Below, piece after piece: positions 46,107 to 54,663 of a DNA stretch of 64,000 bases. This DNA is from Arthrobacter sp. KBS0703. Lineage in GTDB: Bacteria > Actinomycetota > Actinomycetes > Actinomycetales > Micrococcaceae. Below the pieces are notes generated by a model. That model did no database searches. It worked only from the letters and a program-made list of their open reading frames with translations, and was not told the origin of the DNA. How positions within the stretch are numbered: the first letter of the stretch is position 1; each line of letters begins with the position of its first letter. Position numbers and translations under genes: made by a program. The DNA lies in assembly GCF_002008315.2 (NCBI RefSeq), contig NZ_MVDG02000001.1, positions 186,001 to 250,000 on the forward strand, in the 5' to 3' direction.

Positions 46107-46760
46107 TCAGTTGGTGGTGGTGGAGGCCGTGCGCTGGGTTTCCGTGAACGTCCAGGTCAATGACGAGGAGAGTCCCTGGATGGTGGCGCCGGGTACTACG
46201 CCGTTCGTCGTGGTCTCTGTCTGGTCCGGCAGGGTGGTGGAGATCTGCAGGTTCAGGACCGAACCCTTGGCCACGGCGCCCCCAACGACGGATGCCGGCG
46301 TGGTGATCAGGGTACTCAGGGCTGCGTTGGTCACCAGAACGGCCGGGGTCCCACTGCAGATGCCGGTGCCGGGAGTCCAGGTGCCAGCATTGCACTGGGT
46401 GACGGTGACGTGCAGTCCGTTGGTTGCATCTGTGGTCAGCTTAGTGGCCGCTGCGGCGCTGACGCCCAGCGTCAAGGCTTTGCCGTCCAGGCTGCTGCCC
46501 TGGGTGAGGTTGACGTACCGGTTCACCGTGTCGCCGGGAGCCAGGTTTGAGATGGCTTGGGTAAATCCCGCACCATTGTCGGCCATGGTCAGGCTCAGGA
46601 TGCCGCTGGTGGCGTTCTGTGCGGTGGTGTTGGAGGCGGTTGCGTTCAGTGCGGCGAAGACGCCGCCGCCGGTGATGGCCAGGCCGGCGGCGCCCACTGC
46701 AAAGGCGGCGAGCAGACGGGGGTTGGGGCGGCGAACGGAGGGGGTTGCGATAACAGACAT
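46107..46760 (-). CDS. TasA/CalY-like secreted protein with a SipW-type signal peptide
   Basis: This 217-residue protein begins with a basic stretch (RRPNPRLL) and a hydrophobic helix ending GGGVFAALNATASNT. That layout is typical of proteins processed by SipW-type signal peptidases. The mature part includes GILSLTMADNGAGF and ISNLAPGDTVNRYVNLTQGSS, the usual TasA-like pattern (NLxPGD followed by a strand). TasA/CalY proteins form matrix fibres in Bacillus biofilms; a similar role here is inferred. The gene lies directly downstream of the SipW-like peptidase gene. Confidence 0.75.
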   Translation of the reverse strand: MSVIATPSVRRPNPRLLAAFAVGAAGLAITGGGVFAALNATASNTTAQNATSGILSLTMADNGAGFTQAISNLAPGDTVNRYVNLTQGSSLDGKALTLGVSAAAATKLTTDATNGLHVTVTQCNAGTWTPGTGICSGTPAVLVTNAALSTLITTPASVVGGAVAKGSVLNLQISTTLPDQTETTTNGVVPGATIQGLSSSLTWTFTETQRTASTTTN

Positions 46761-46791
46761 GACAGATCCTTACTTTGGCTATGGAAAAGGT

Positions 46792-47370
46792 TTAGGCGGT
46801 GGCAGACGAGCTTGATTGCGCCGGCGGTTGCGACCGGAGGATCCAGCGAACGCTGGCGCCCGTGACAGCCAACCCGAACAGAGCAGTGAGGATGGCCCTT
46901 TGGGCCGGGTTCTCCGCCCAGAGCAGTACGTTGCCGGCATACGGAACAGCGGTTACCACCACCGGTACCTGGTCCTGGTTCAGCGTGGCCCGCCAGTGAT
47001 CCGGCGCAGGATTAGCATCACCTTTGGTGGTGATCACCGGATGCTCGGAACTTCCGAGGACGGCGGTAATACGGTGGGCGAAGGGGGTACTTTCTCCGGG
47101 AGGAGTGAAGACCGCTATCTGTCCCGGCTGGAGACTGCTGACCTGCGCCGGGGCAGTGATCAGAAGGTCACCCGGGGCGAAGGTGGGACGCATACTGCCT
47201 GTCAGGACCGGGGAGAACCCGAGGTGAAGCAGCGGGGCCGCGACGCAGACGCCGACGAACAGCAGCGCGGCTGCCGCGCAGATGACGAAGTTGGCGGCGC
47301 GGCGAACCGCTGCATACAATCCCGCGACCGGCGTCGTGCCCGCTGTGGCTGAGCTGGATGCAGTGCCCAT
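46792..47370 (-). CDS. SipW-like signal peptidase I
   Basis: About 192 residues from the ATG at 47370 (GGAAAC upstream). A first helix near 26-48 precedes the S26 domain and a second lies near 155-178. The nucleophile Ser is in LTGSMRPTFAPGDLL and the general base His in FAHRITAVLG, with ITTKGDAN following. This Ser-His arrangement is typical of SipW/ER-type peptidases rather than the Ser-Lys type. It most likely processes the two secreted proteins encoded downstream. Its 5' region is shared with that of HPt-like copy 1. Confidence 0.88.
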   Translation of the reverse strand: MGTASSSATAGTTPVAGLYAAVRRAANFVICAAAALLFVGVCVAAPLLHLGFSPVLTGSMRPTFAPGDLLITAPAQVSSLQPGQIAVFTPPGESTPFAHRITAVLGSSEHPVITTKGDANPAPDHWRATLNQDQVPVVVTAVPYAGNVLLWAENPAQRAILTALFGLAVTGASVRWILRSQPPAQSSSSATA

Positions 47371-47400
47371 GGGATGTTTCCGTTTCCGTCGAGACCGTTG

Positions 47401-47493
47401 GTGGAACAAAACCAACGATGCCCGGGGCTGCTCAGGAAAGCGTCTGCTTCGGGTCAAAAACGGATCATCAGTTGATCAAGGTTTGATCAAGGG
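47401..47493 (-). promoter_or_regulatory. Conserved leader/operator region upstream of the SipW-like operon
   Basis: This segment matches 37302-37394 without gaps. TTGATCAA palindromes lie at 47472-47479 and 47483-47490, again 11 bp apart, and the GCCCGGGGC core is kept. The match ends close to the start of the SipW-like gene, so the conserved part is regulatory, not coding. Confidence 0.5.
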
Positions 47494-47662
47494 CAAGCGG
47501 TCAACAGCGCGTCCATCAAGATAGTCCATCAGGGTGCGCCTTTAGCGCCTCGTGGGCAGGGCGGACAGCCGTGCCCCACGGGCGCACTCAATCGGGATCA
47601 CAACGATGGCCTCCGCGGCTGGCAGTTGGCAATAGCGAGGGCTCAACCCGGGTCAAGGAAAG

Positions 47663-48172
47663 TCAGTCGACGCCGGCCCGCTGCGTGAGGCGGCGGAAGT
47701 CCCTGGACAGGTACAGGGCCATGGCAGCGGAGTTGGTGCTGTGGACGGTGACGGCAACGGTCCTGTGCCCCAGCGTGTGCAGGACATGCATGGCATGGCG
47801 CAGGAGGTCCTCGGCGAGGCCCTGCCTGCGGTGGTCCGGGTGGGTGAAGAGCTCGGCGATGTAGGCAGTGCCCGGCGTGGCGCTGCCGACATGGCGGTCC
47901 GTGACGAGGATGGCCGCGGTGATCTGGCCGACCGCGTTGACGATCGCCAGGGAGGCCTGGGGGATAGGTGTTCCGTGCGTTCCGGCGAAGATCCGGCTGA
48001 TCCTGCCGGCAGCCTTTTCGGCGTCCAGGCGGTCCGCTTCGGGATGGTAGGACCGGAGATACAGGTCCGTCAGTTCTGCCAGATCCGTGGATTCCACGGG
48101 CCGGGGAACGCTTGTGCCTTGCTTGGCTTCCTGCGGGCTGAGGAGGGCCGCCAGGGAGATGAGAGGGACCAT
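47663..48172 (-). CDS. GNAT-family N-acetyltransferase
   Basis: About 169 residues from the ATG at 48172, with GGAAGG upstream. The core has the acetyl-CoA-binding block IAELFTHPDHRRQGLAEDLLRHAM and the C-terminal TVHSTNSAAMALYLSRDFRRL, a clear GNAT pattern. It is a single-domain cytoplasmic enzyme; the acceptor (small molecule or protein) is unknown. It lies between the SipW-like operon and a transposase remnant. Confidence 0.88.
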   Translation of the reverse strand: MVPLISLAALLSPQEAKQGTSVPRPVESTDLAELTDLYLRSYHPEADRLDAEKAAGRISRIFAGTHGTPIPQASLAIVNAVGQITAAILVTDRHVGSATPGTAYIAELFTHPDHRRQGLAEDLLRHAMHVLHTLGHRTVAVTVHSTNSAAMALYLSRDFRRLTQRAGVD

Positions 48173-48368
48173 GATTGATCTGCCTTCCGCCGGTGGGGGA
48201 ATGACTCTTGCGCTAAGTGTGCGGCATTCCGGACTCCGGGGGAAGACCCGGAGTTGACTCATAAAAAAGCTCCGCGGAGGCCGATACGTTGCCTCATTGG
48301 AAAATCTCCGGATGGGCAGGGTTGCCGGGGCCCTGGTAGCAGCGTGATTGTTGTGGATGGGACTGACC

Positions 48369-49156
48369 ATGGGTGAGCGCAAGGCAGTGACGAAGCATCT
48401 GGCGTTGCGATACCGCTCGGCGGACCGGACGGTGAAGGGTCAGATCCTCACCGAGCTCGTGGACTTAACCGGCTGGCACTGGGACTATGCACGGTCTGCG
48501 CTGCGCCAGGCTCTAAAGCCGCCTCGACCACGGACGGCGCGGCCGGGACGGAAGCCTGTCTATCCGGCGGATCTCCAACCGCCCCCGGTGTTGTGCTGGT
48601 CGGTGCTAGGGGCCCGGCGGGGAAGCTTCTGGCGGCCGCAACCGGCTACCTCGTCCCGATGCTGCGCGCAGAGCGGGTCTTGGTGATCACCGATGCTTAG
48701 GCGGTTCTGTTGGTGCGCTTGAGTGCCGCAACGATCGACCGCAGACTGGCCCATGAACGGGAGAAGATCCGGCTGCACGGGCGCTCCCACACCAAGCCCG
48801 GGTCGTTGCTGAAGGCCCAGATCCCTATCCGGACCTGGGCCGAGTGGGACGACGCGGCACCCGGTTTCGTGGAGATCGACCTCGTCGGCCACGAAGGCAG
48901 CAACAGCCAGGGCGAGTTCTGCTTCACGCTCACCGTCACCGACATCGCCGCGGGCTGGACGGTGAACCGATCCGTGCGCAACAAAGCCCAGAAATGGGTC
49001 TTCGAAGCCCTCCAACACGCAACCACGGTGTTCCCCTTTCCCGTTATCGGCATCGATTCCGATAACGTCAGCGTGCTCGGAAGTCTGTTGCGGCGTGAAG
49101 CGAGCCCAACAGCACCCCTCGGGAAGCTGACCCCAGCTGATCGCCGGGCCCTATGA
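48369..49156 (+). pseudogene. Broken rve-domain (DDE) transposase
   Basis: The first part (48369-48686) has the helix-turn-helix region GERKAVTKHLALRYRSADR and LVDLTGWHWDYARSAL. The second part (48710-49156, another frame) has the DDE core with VEIDLVGHEGSNSQGEFCFTL, the first Asp, and GIDSDN, the second. The sequence then breaks away just where the GSEF block should follow, and the third catalytic residue is missing. So there is one frameshift near 48600-48700 and a lost C terminus. It is a dead IS fragment of the integrase-core type. Confidence 0.75.
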
Positions 49157-49365
49157 CTGGCGAGTGGCCGAACGGGACCTCGTGATCGTGAACGTACCGA
49201 GGCCGGATGCACGCAAGGTGTCCAAGTTGACGGCCGCTGCAGTCCTGCGCGTTCGGTAATTGAAGGTTGAAGTTGTGACTACAATTCAATCTGGACGCGG
49301 GGGACGCGGCCTCCACCGCGTTTCGACTCCTCTCTGGTCGACGCACGACCAAAAGGACGGCCCGA

Positions 49366-52300
49366 TTGTCTAACCCGCCGCGAGCTCGATACTTCAGATA
49401 TGTAGCTACTGCCGCCGTTGCCGCCTTGGTCGGCGGAAGTCTGTTCGCACATCCGGCCGTCGCTGATGACTCAGCTTTGCCGGCCGTCCCGATGTCTCCG
49501 GCTGTCTCGAATTCCCCGACGGATCAGGTTATCGTCCAGTTCAGAGATCGAGCGCGCGTAAGTGCTGTAGAGCGTGGCCGCTCGTTTGCCGCCGCGGGTG
49601 CGAAGATCGGCGCCAATCTCAAGGACGTGCGAGCGACTTCTGCCGGGGCACGTATTGTTCGGGCTGAGCGAAAGCTCACCGCTGACGAGACCTCGAAGCT
49701 CTTGGCGACTTTCCGCGCAGACCCGGACATTGCCTCCGCGGAACCCGATCTCATTATGAGACCAATGTCCGTGTCCACTTCCAACGACACTTTTTACCCT
49801 CTCCAATGGGATTTTTTTGAATCGCAGGGCGGCATGAGAGTGCCGGCAGCATGGTCGGTCAGCAAGGGCAAGGGCGTCGTAGTGGCTGTCGTTGACACTG
49901 GCATAACCAGCCACAGCGATCTCAACGCCAACGTTCTGCCGGGTTACGACATGATCTCGAGCTCAGGCGCAGCCCGTGATGGCGACGGACGTGATGCCGA
50001 CCCACGAGACGAGGGCGATTGGACCGGGGCTGATCAATGCTTCTACGGGGACGGAGGTGGACAGTCGTCTTGGCACGGCACACACGTCGCCGGAACTGTC
50101 GCAGCTGTCACGGACAATAATCAGGGTGTCGCCGGTGTTGCACCGGAAGCGAAGATTCTGCCGATGAGGGCCCTCGGGGCCTGTGGTGGCTACTCGTCAG
50201 ACATCGCTGACGCTATTATTTGGGCTGCAGGAGGCTCAGTGTCAGGGACCCCTAGCAACGCAAACCCAGCCCGAGTGATCAACCTCAGTCTTGGTGGCAG
50301 CGGTGCCTGCTCAAGCACCTACCAGTCGGCTATTGATCTGGCTACCTCACGAGGGGCTGCCATCGTTGTCGCCGCGGGAAACGAAAACCGACCAGCCTCT
50401 GAATCAAGCCCCGCGAACTGCCAAAACGTCATCACCGTCGGCGCCAGCACTCGTAACGCACTCCGCGCGCCGTACTCCAACTACGGTCCAGCGGTCGATG
50501 TGGTGGCGCCAGGCGGAGACATGAGCTGGAACGCAGCAAACGGCATCGCTTCGACACTGAACGATGGAGCGACCAGTCTCGGCGAGGAAGCCTATTTCTA
50601 CTCACAGGGCACCTCGATGGCTGCTCCTCACGTTGCTGGTGTTGCTGCCATGCTGGTATCCAAACTTGGAGACATTGCGACACCCGCATACATTGAAGAG
50701 CGTTTGAAAACGACCGCTCGTCCTGTCCCCACTCTCTGTGGCGATATTTGCGAGAGCAGATATATTGTCGATGCAGCTGCTGCCGTGGGCCTTGAAGATG
50801 GCAGTCCAATTCCTACGCCTGCGCCGGATACCGCCGGCCCCGTTATGGTGAGTTCTTCGGTAAGCCCCTTGTCGGATAATTTGGATGACGGGCCGGCCGA
50901 AATTACGGTCACTTTGGCGCTGACCGACCAAACGGGCGTTGAGGCACCTTTCGTTTTGTTGGGCAATGATGCCACGGGACAGAGTCAGGGTTTCGGGTCG
51001 ATGTCCCTGGTTTCGGGAAGCCCTAAAGACGGTACGTGGCAGCGCACGATGACAATTCCTCAGGGGTCTGCCACGGGCGCCTGGAACGTCACGCTCTACC
51101 CGCTGAAGGACACCCTGGGCAATGGCTCTTCGGGCTTCCAATCTTTGGGAACGGGGTCCATCACCGGGGCCCCGTCCGACACGGCCGGCCCCGTTATGGT
51201 GAGTTCTTCGGTAAGCCCCTTGTCGCATAATTTGGATGACGGGCCGGCCGAAATTACGGTCACTTTGGCGCTGACCGACCAAACGGGCGTTGAGGCACCT
51301 TTCGTTTTGTTGGGCAATGATGCCACGGGACAGAGTCAGGGTTTCGGGTCGATGTCCCTGGTTTCGGGAAGCCCTAAAGACGGTACGTGGCAGCGCACGA
51401 TGACAATTCCTCAGGGGTCTGCCACGGGCGCCTGGAACGTCACGCTCTACCCGCTGAAGGACACCCTGGGCAATGGCTCTTCGGGCTTCCAATCTTTGGG
51501 AACGGTGTCCATCACCGGGGCCCCGTCCGACACGGCCGGCCCCGTTATGGTGAGTTCTTCGGTAAGCCCCTTGTCGCATAATTTGGATGACGGGCCGGCC
51601 GAAATTACGGTCACTTTGGCGCTGACCGACCAAACGGGCGTTGAGGCACCTTTCGTTTTGTTGGGCAATGATGCCACGGGACAGAGTCAGGGTTTCGGGT
51701 CGATGTCCCTGGTTTCGGGAAGCCCTAAAGACGGTACGTGGCAGCGCACGATGACAATTCCTCAGGGGTCTGCCACGGGCGCCTGGAACGTCACGCTCTA
51801 CCCGCTGAAGGACACCCTCGGCAATGGCTCCACTGGGTTCCAGAGCCTGGGGAACGTCAACATCACCAGCACCACCACCGTGGAGCCGACGGCTGTGGTG
51901 TTCTCGGATAAGGACGGCACTGCTGAGGACGCGTACACGGTTCCGGCGACGGACGGTGTGGAGTACCTGGTCGGGAACAAGATGGTGCCGGCCGGGACGT
52001 ATCCGGGCACCGGTGAAGTGACGGTTGCCGCGAGGGCGAAGGCTGACTACGTTCTCAAGTCCGGCGCGGTCGCGTCGTGGACTTTCACGTTCAAGGCGAC
52101 GCCGTTTCAAGTGTCACCGAAGGCGGTGGTGTTCACGGACAATTACGGCACGACGACGGACACGTACACAATTCCGGCGACTGAGGGCGTTGAGTATCTG
52201 CTTGGTGACACGGTCGTTGCGGCCGGAGCGTACAAGGGGTCGGGCACGGTGACCGTAACCGCGAAAACGAAACCGAACTATGTTTTGACCGACGGTGCTG

Positions 52301-53169
52301 CGGCGTCGTGGACATTTGCGTTCAAGACGACGCCGCACGAAGTGACCCCCGCTGCGGTGGTGTTCACGGACAAGGACGGCACCGCGCAGGACACCTACGC
52401 TGTCCCAGCCACCGAGGGAGTGGACTACTTTGTGGGCGGAAAGGTCGTGGCCGCCGGTACATACGCCGCGGGTGGCACCATCACTGTTACTGCCAAGGCC
52501 ACGCCGGACTACGTTCTCAAAGCCAACACCGCATCGTCCTGGTCAACGACTTTCAAAGCCACATTCCGGTTTACTTCCGTGGTGGGAACGGGCGACCTCA
52601 ACGGCGATAGGAAGCCGGACGTTTTGGTGCTGGATAGCGGCGGAGCGTTGTGGCTGTATCCGGGCAACGCTCGCGGCGGCTGGTTGGCCCGGGTGAAAGT
52701 CGGCTCGGGCTGGAACGGTTTTACGGCCGTGGTCGGTCCCGGCGACATGAACGGCGACGGGAAAGCCGATGTGCTGGCCCGTGACTCCGGCGGGACGTTG
52801 TGGCTGTATCCGGGCAACGGTCGCGGCGGCTGGTTGGCCCGGGTGAAAGTCGGCTCGGGCTGGAACGGGTTTACCGCCGTCGTCGGGCCCGGCGACATGA
52901 ACGGCGACCGTAAAGCTGACATTCTCGCCCGCGATGGCAACGGAGCATTGTGGCTGTACCGCGGGAATGGCCGCGGTGGCTTCCTGCCGCGGATCAGCGC
53001 AGGCGTCGGCTGGAACGGGATGACGTCCATTGTTGCTGCCCGGGACTTCAACGGCGACGGCAGGAATGACGTCCTCGCTGTGGACACCGGCGGAGCTCTC
53101 TGGCTGTACCGGGGGAACGGCGCCGGCGGCTGGCTTGGCCGTGTCCTGGTGGGATCGGGCTGGAACTGA
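49366..53169 (+). CDS. Large secreted subtilisin-like (S8) protease with tandem repeats and FG-GAP domains
   Basis: This 1267-residue protein has a signal peptide (residues 1-34) and an I9-like propeptide (about 45-130, DQVIVQFRDRARVS). The S8 domain carries catalytic Asp in VAVVDTGITSHSDL, His in SSWHGTHVAGTVAA and Ser in SQGTSMAAPHVAGVA. Three almost identical 117-residue beta modules follow (DNA repeat 50833-51885), then three 77-residue modules (51895-52590). Four FG-GAP/VCBS-like repeats of about 49 residues (DxNGDxxxDV) end the protein. It is secreted without an anchor, and the C-terminal modules probably bind a surface or polymer. A second, damaged homologue lies at 54664-56853. Confidence 0.93.
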   Translation: MSNPPRARYFRYVATAAVAALVGGSLFAHPAVADDSALPAVPMSPAVSNSPTDQVIVQFRDRARVSAVERGRSFAAAGAKIGANLKDVRATSAGARIVRAERKLTADETSKLLATFRADPDIASAEPDLIMRPMSVSTSNDTFYPLQWDFFESQGGMRVPAAWSVSKGKGVVVAVVDTGITSHSDLNANVLPGYDMISSSGAARDGDGRDADPRDEGDWTGADQCFYGDGGGQSSWHGTHVAGTVAAVTDNNQGVAGVAPEAKILPMRALGACGGYSSDIADAIIWAAGGSVSGTPSNANPARVINLSLGGSGACSSTYQSAIDLATSRGAAIVVAAGNENRPASESSPANCQNVITVGASTRNALRAPYSNYGPAVDVVAPGGDMSWNAANGIASTLNDGATSLGEEAYFYSQGTSMAAPHVAGVAAMLVSKLGDIATPAYIEERLKTTARPVPTLCGDICESRYIVDAAAAVGLEDGSPIPTPAPDTAGPVMVSSSVSPLSDNLDDGPAEITVTLALTDQTGVEAPFVLLGNDATGQSQGFGSMSLVSGSPKDGTWQRTMTIPQGSATGAWNVTLYPLKDTLGNGSSGFQSLGTGSITGAPSDTAGPVMVSSSVSPLSHNLDDGPAEITVTLALTDQTGVEAPFVLLGNDATGQSQGFGSMSLVSGSPKDGTWQRTMTIPQGSATGAWNVTLYPLKDTLGNGSSGFQSLGTVSITGAPSDTAGPVMVSSSVSPLSHNLDDGPAEITVTLALTDQTGVEAPFVLLGNDATGQSQGFGSMSLVSGSPKDGTWQRTMTIPQGSATGAWNVTLYPLKDTLGNGSTGFQSLGNVNITSTTTVEPTAVVFSDKDGTAEDAYTVPATDGVEYLVGNKMVPAGTYPGTGEVTVAARAKADYVLKSGAVASWTFTFKATPFQVSPKAVVFTDNYGTTTDTYTIPATEGVEYLLGDTVVAAGAYKGSGTVTVTAKTKPNYVLTDGAAASWTFAFKTTPHEVTPAAVVFTDKDGTAQDTYAVPATEGVDYFVGGKVVAAGTYAAGGTITVTAKATPDYVLKANTASSWSTTFKATFRFTSVVGTGDLNGDRKPDVLVLDSGGALWLYPGNARGGWLARVKVGSGWNGFTAVVGPGDMNGDGKADVLARDSGGTLWLYPGNGRGGWLARVKVGSGWNGFTAVVGPGDMNGDRKADILARDGNGALWLYRGNGRGGFLPRISAGVGWNGMTSIVAARDFNGDGRNDVLAVDTGGALWLYRGNGAGGWLGRVLVGSGWN
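50833..51885 (+). repeat. Three tandem 351-bp repeats within the subtilase gene
   Basis: Units start at 50833, 51184 and 51535, with a period of 351 bp (117 codons). They are nearly identical at the DNA level, including third codon positions, except for the last 60 bases of unit 3. This means recent duplication or ongoing gene conversion. Confidence 0.92.
51895..52590 (+). repeat. Three tandem 231-bp repeats within the subtilase gene
   Basis: Units begin with GTGGTGTTC at 51895, 52126 and 52357, period 231 bp (77 codons). Each encodes VVF.D..GT..D.Y..PAT.GV.Y followed by VTAKA.P.YVL. The copies differ at many sites, so this array is older than the 351-bp array. Confidence 0.85.
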
Positions 53170-53201
53170 CCTTCGCGCAGACAGGACGTCGGCGTCACGG
53201 G

Positions 53202-53233
53202 ACGGCCGCTGCATGGACACACGTGGCGGCCGT
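53202..53233 (+). terminator. Hairpin after the subtilase gene
   Basis: ACGGCCGC (53202-53209) pairs with GCGGCCGT (53226-53233), followed by a pyrimidine-rich TCCTCTCCT. It lies about 35 bases past the stop codon. Confidence 0.5.
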
Positions 53234-53299
53234 TCCTCTCCTAGCGTCTAGCGGCAAGTGAAGTCAGTCAGTTCCATCCGGTCGGGAACCCCGGATGCG

Positions 53300-53971
53300 T
53301 TAGCTGACGTCAATGATCAGCGGCATGTGGTCGCTGTGCGGAAGCCATCCGTCAGGCTCACCCACAGCCACCTTCGCGTCAATCGCAGAAGAGACGAACG
53401 CGTAGTCGATGTGATGCCCGAATTTCAGGTTCCGGGTATGGAAATACGTCTTTGTCAGTTCGCTACCGTGGGCGGCCTTCTCCTGGCGGTGGAAGACACT
53501 GTCGAGTCCGAGGCCGGCCAGCTTGTCGACGAGCATGGAATGGTTCCTGCCCGGGTGCGCGCCGTCCCAGATGGTGTTGCTGTTGAAGTCGCCGACGATC
53601 AGGCCTCGTCCTGAACCCAGAAAACCGGCGTGCCGGTCGACGATTTCGTGCGTAACCCTGACGTAGCGAAGCTCGCGTGTCAGCTGGTGGGCCCACAAGC
53701 CAATGATGTTCAGACCGTCCACGCTGAAAGGGACGTGCCACGGCAGAGCCGGGTCGCTCGGTTCAGTGACTTTGTAGCTAGCGGAGCGCAGTCCGATGAC
53801 ACCGAGACCCTTGTTTGGGTTGGAACCAACCCAAGCCGCGAAGGGGTAGTCACTGCTTTCGATGTCCTTTTTCGAGACTTCCTGGACTATGGCGACATCC
53901 GGCAACAGCGCCTCGAGCAGGTGGCGCTTCTTGTAGAAGGCCATCGAGCAGTTCCAGGAGACGATACGCAT
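53300..53971 (-). CDS. Endonuclease/exonuclease/phosphatase (EEP) fold protein
   Basis: About 223 residues from the ATG at 53971. It has the EEP landmarks: MRIVSWNCSM at the N terminus (Asn), VAIVQEVSKKD with the metal-binding Glu, LIVGDFNSNTIWDG with Asp/Asn, and the C-terminal HIDYAFVSS and PHSDHMPLIID with the catalytic Asp-His pair. There is no signal peptide, so it is cytoplasmic. The substrate could be nucleic acid or a phosphoester. It lies between the two subtilase genes on the opposite strand. Confidence 0.88.
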   Translation of the reverse strand: MRIVSWNCSMAFYKKRHLLEALLPDVAIVQEVSKKDIESSDYPFAAWVGSNPNKGLGVIGLRSASYKVTEPSDPALPWHVPFSVDGLNIIGLWAHQLTRELRYVRVTHEIVDRHAGFLGSGRGLIVGDFNSNTIWDGAHPGRNHSMLVDKLAGLGLDSVFHRQEKAAHGSELTKTYFHTRNLKFGHHIDYAFVSSAIDAKVAVGEPDGWLPHSDHMPLIIDVS

Positions 53972-54063
53972 TAGCACCCTTAGTTTGTGGACTTGCTCCC
54001 GGAATCCTGTCGGTCGACTTCGTTGCCGTGGCTAAGATGAAGGGGCCTTGGCCGCGTTCCCGG

Positions 54064-54433
54064 TCAGCCTGCGGCGAGGGCAGCGTTGACGAGCTTGACC
54101 AGTTCCGGGGCGGAGGCTGCGGTGGCTGCTGCCACGGGCCCGGTTTTCACAGCCGCCGCAGCCAGGGTCCCCTGATCCCGGTGACGGTGACCAGGGCCTG
54201 CTTTTGACCCGTGGGCAGAGTCTGCACCATCAGTGCACTGTTCGACAGATCGGCCTGCACAGCGGCTCGAGCGGCTTCATCTCGCTGGTGATCTTCTGCC
54301 CTTGCACCTCGATGGTGAACTCCGAGCAGGTGCCCGCCGCCGCCTTGCTCTTCTCGAACTGGGCAGCCATCTCCGCAGCGTCCTTGACGGCGAACACCAT
54401 CACGACCGTTGCCGTCTTGGCCGCCGCCGCCAT
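54064..54433 (-). pseudogene. Small Ala-rich protein gene with two apparent single-base deletions
   Basis: Starting at the ATG at 54433 the frame reads AKTATVVMVFAVKDAAEMAA, EFTIEVQGQKITSEMKPLE, then breaks. Restoring one G after CTCGAG gives AAVQADLSNSALMVQTLPTG. Restoring one C before GGGATC then gives LAAAAVKTGPVAAAT and SAPELVKLVNAALAAG, ending in TGA at 54064. The total would be about 120 residues with sensible codon use throughout. Because both lesions are single-base losses in G/C runs and sit in an error-prone zone, I suspect consensus errors rather than decay. No family is recognised. Confidence 0.5.
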
Positions 54434-54663
54434 GCTTAGCCCCTTGGGTGGCGAGAATGCTGAGAGCCTACAACTCCGAAGCGCGGCCGTACCAGAGCGC
54501 CAGCTATCGTTTTTGCCCGGATGCCAGCAAAGCGCCGCCCCTATGGACTGCATCACAAAAAGTCACCCCCACCGGATACACTCGGTTCTGGACGCGGCGG
54601 GGGCCGCGCCTCTTTTCTGCGTCCCAGCCATCAGTGGCCAGGTCGCCGCACAGGATGGTCTCA

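Noticed and set aside
50602..52110. Long minus-strand frame of about 500 residues with internal repeats
   Set aside because: It is the complement of the subtilase gene, and its repeats mirror the 351-bp DNA repeat. It has no ribosome site or family signature.
50833..52590. Repeat arrays considered as CRISPR
   Set aside because: The units are 351 and 231 bp, in frame, contiguous and protein-coding, without spacers.
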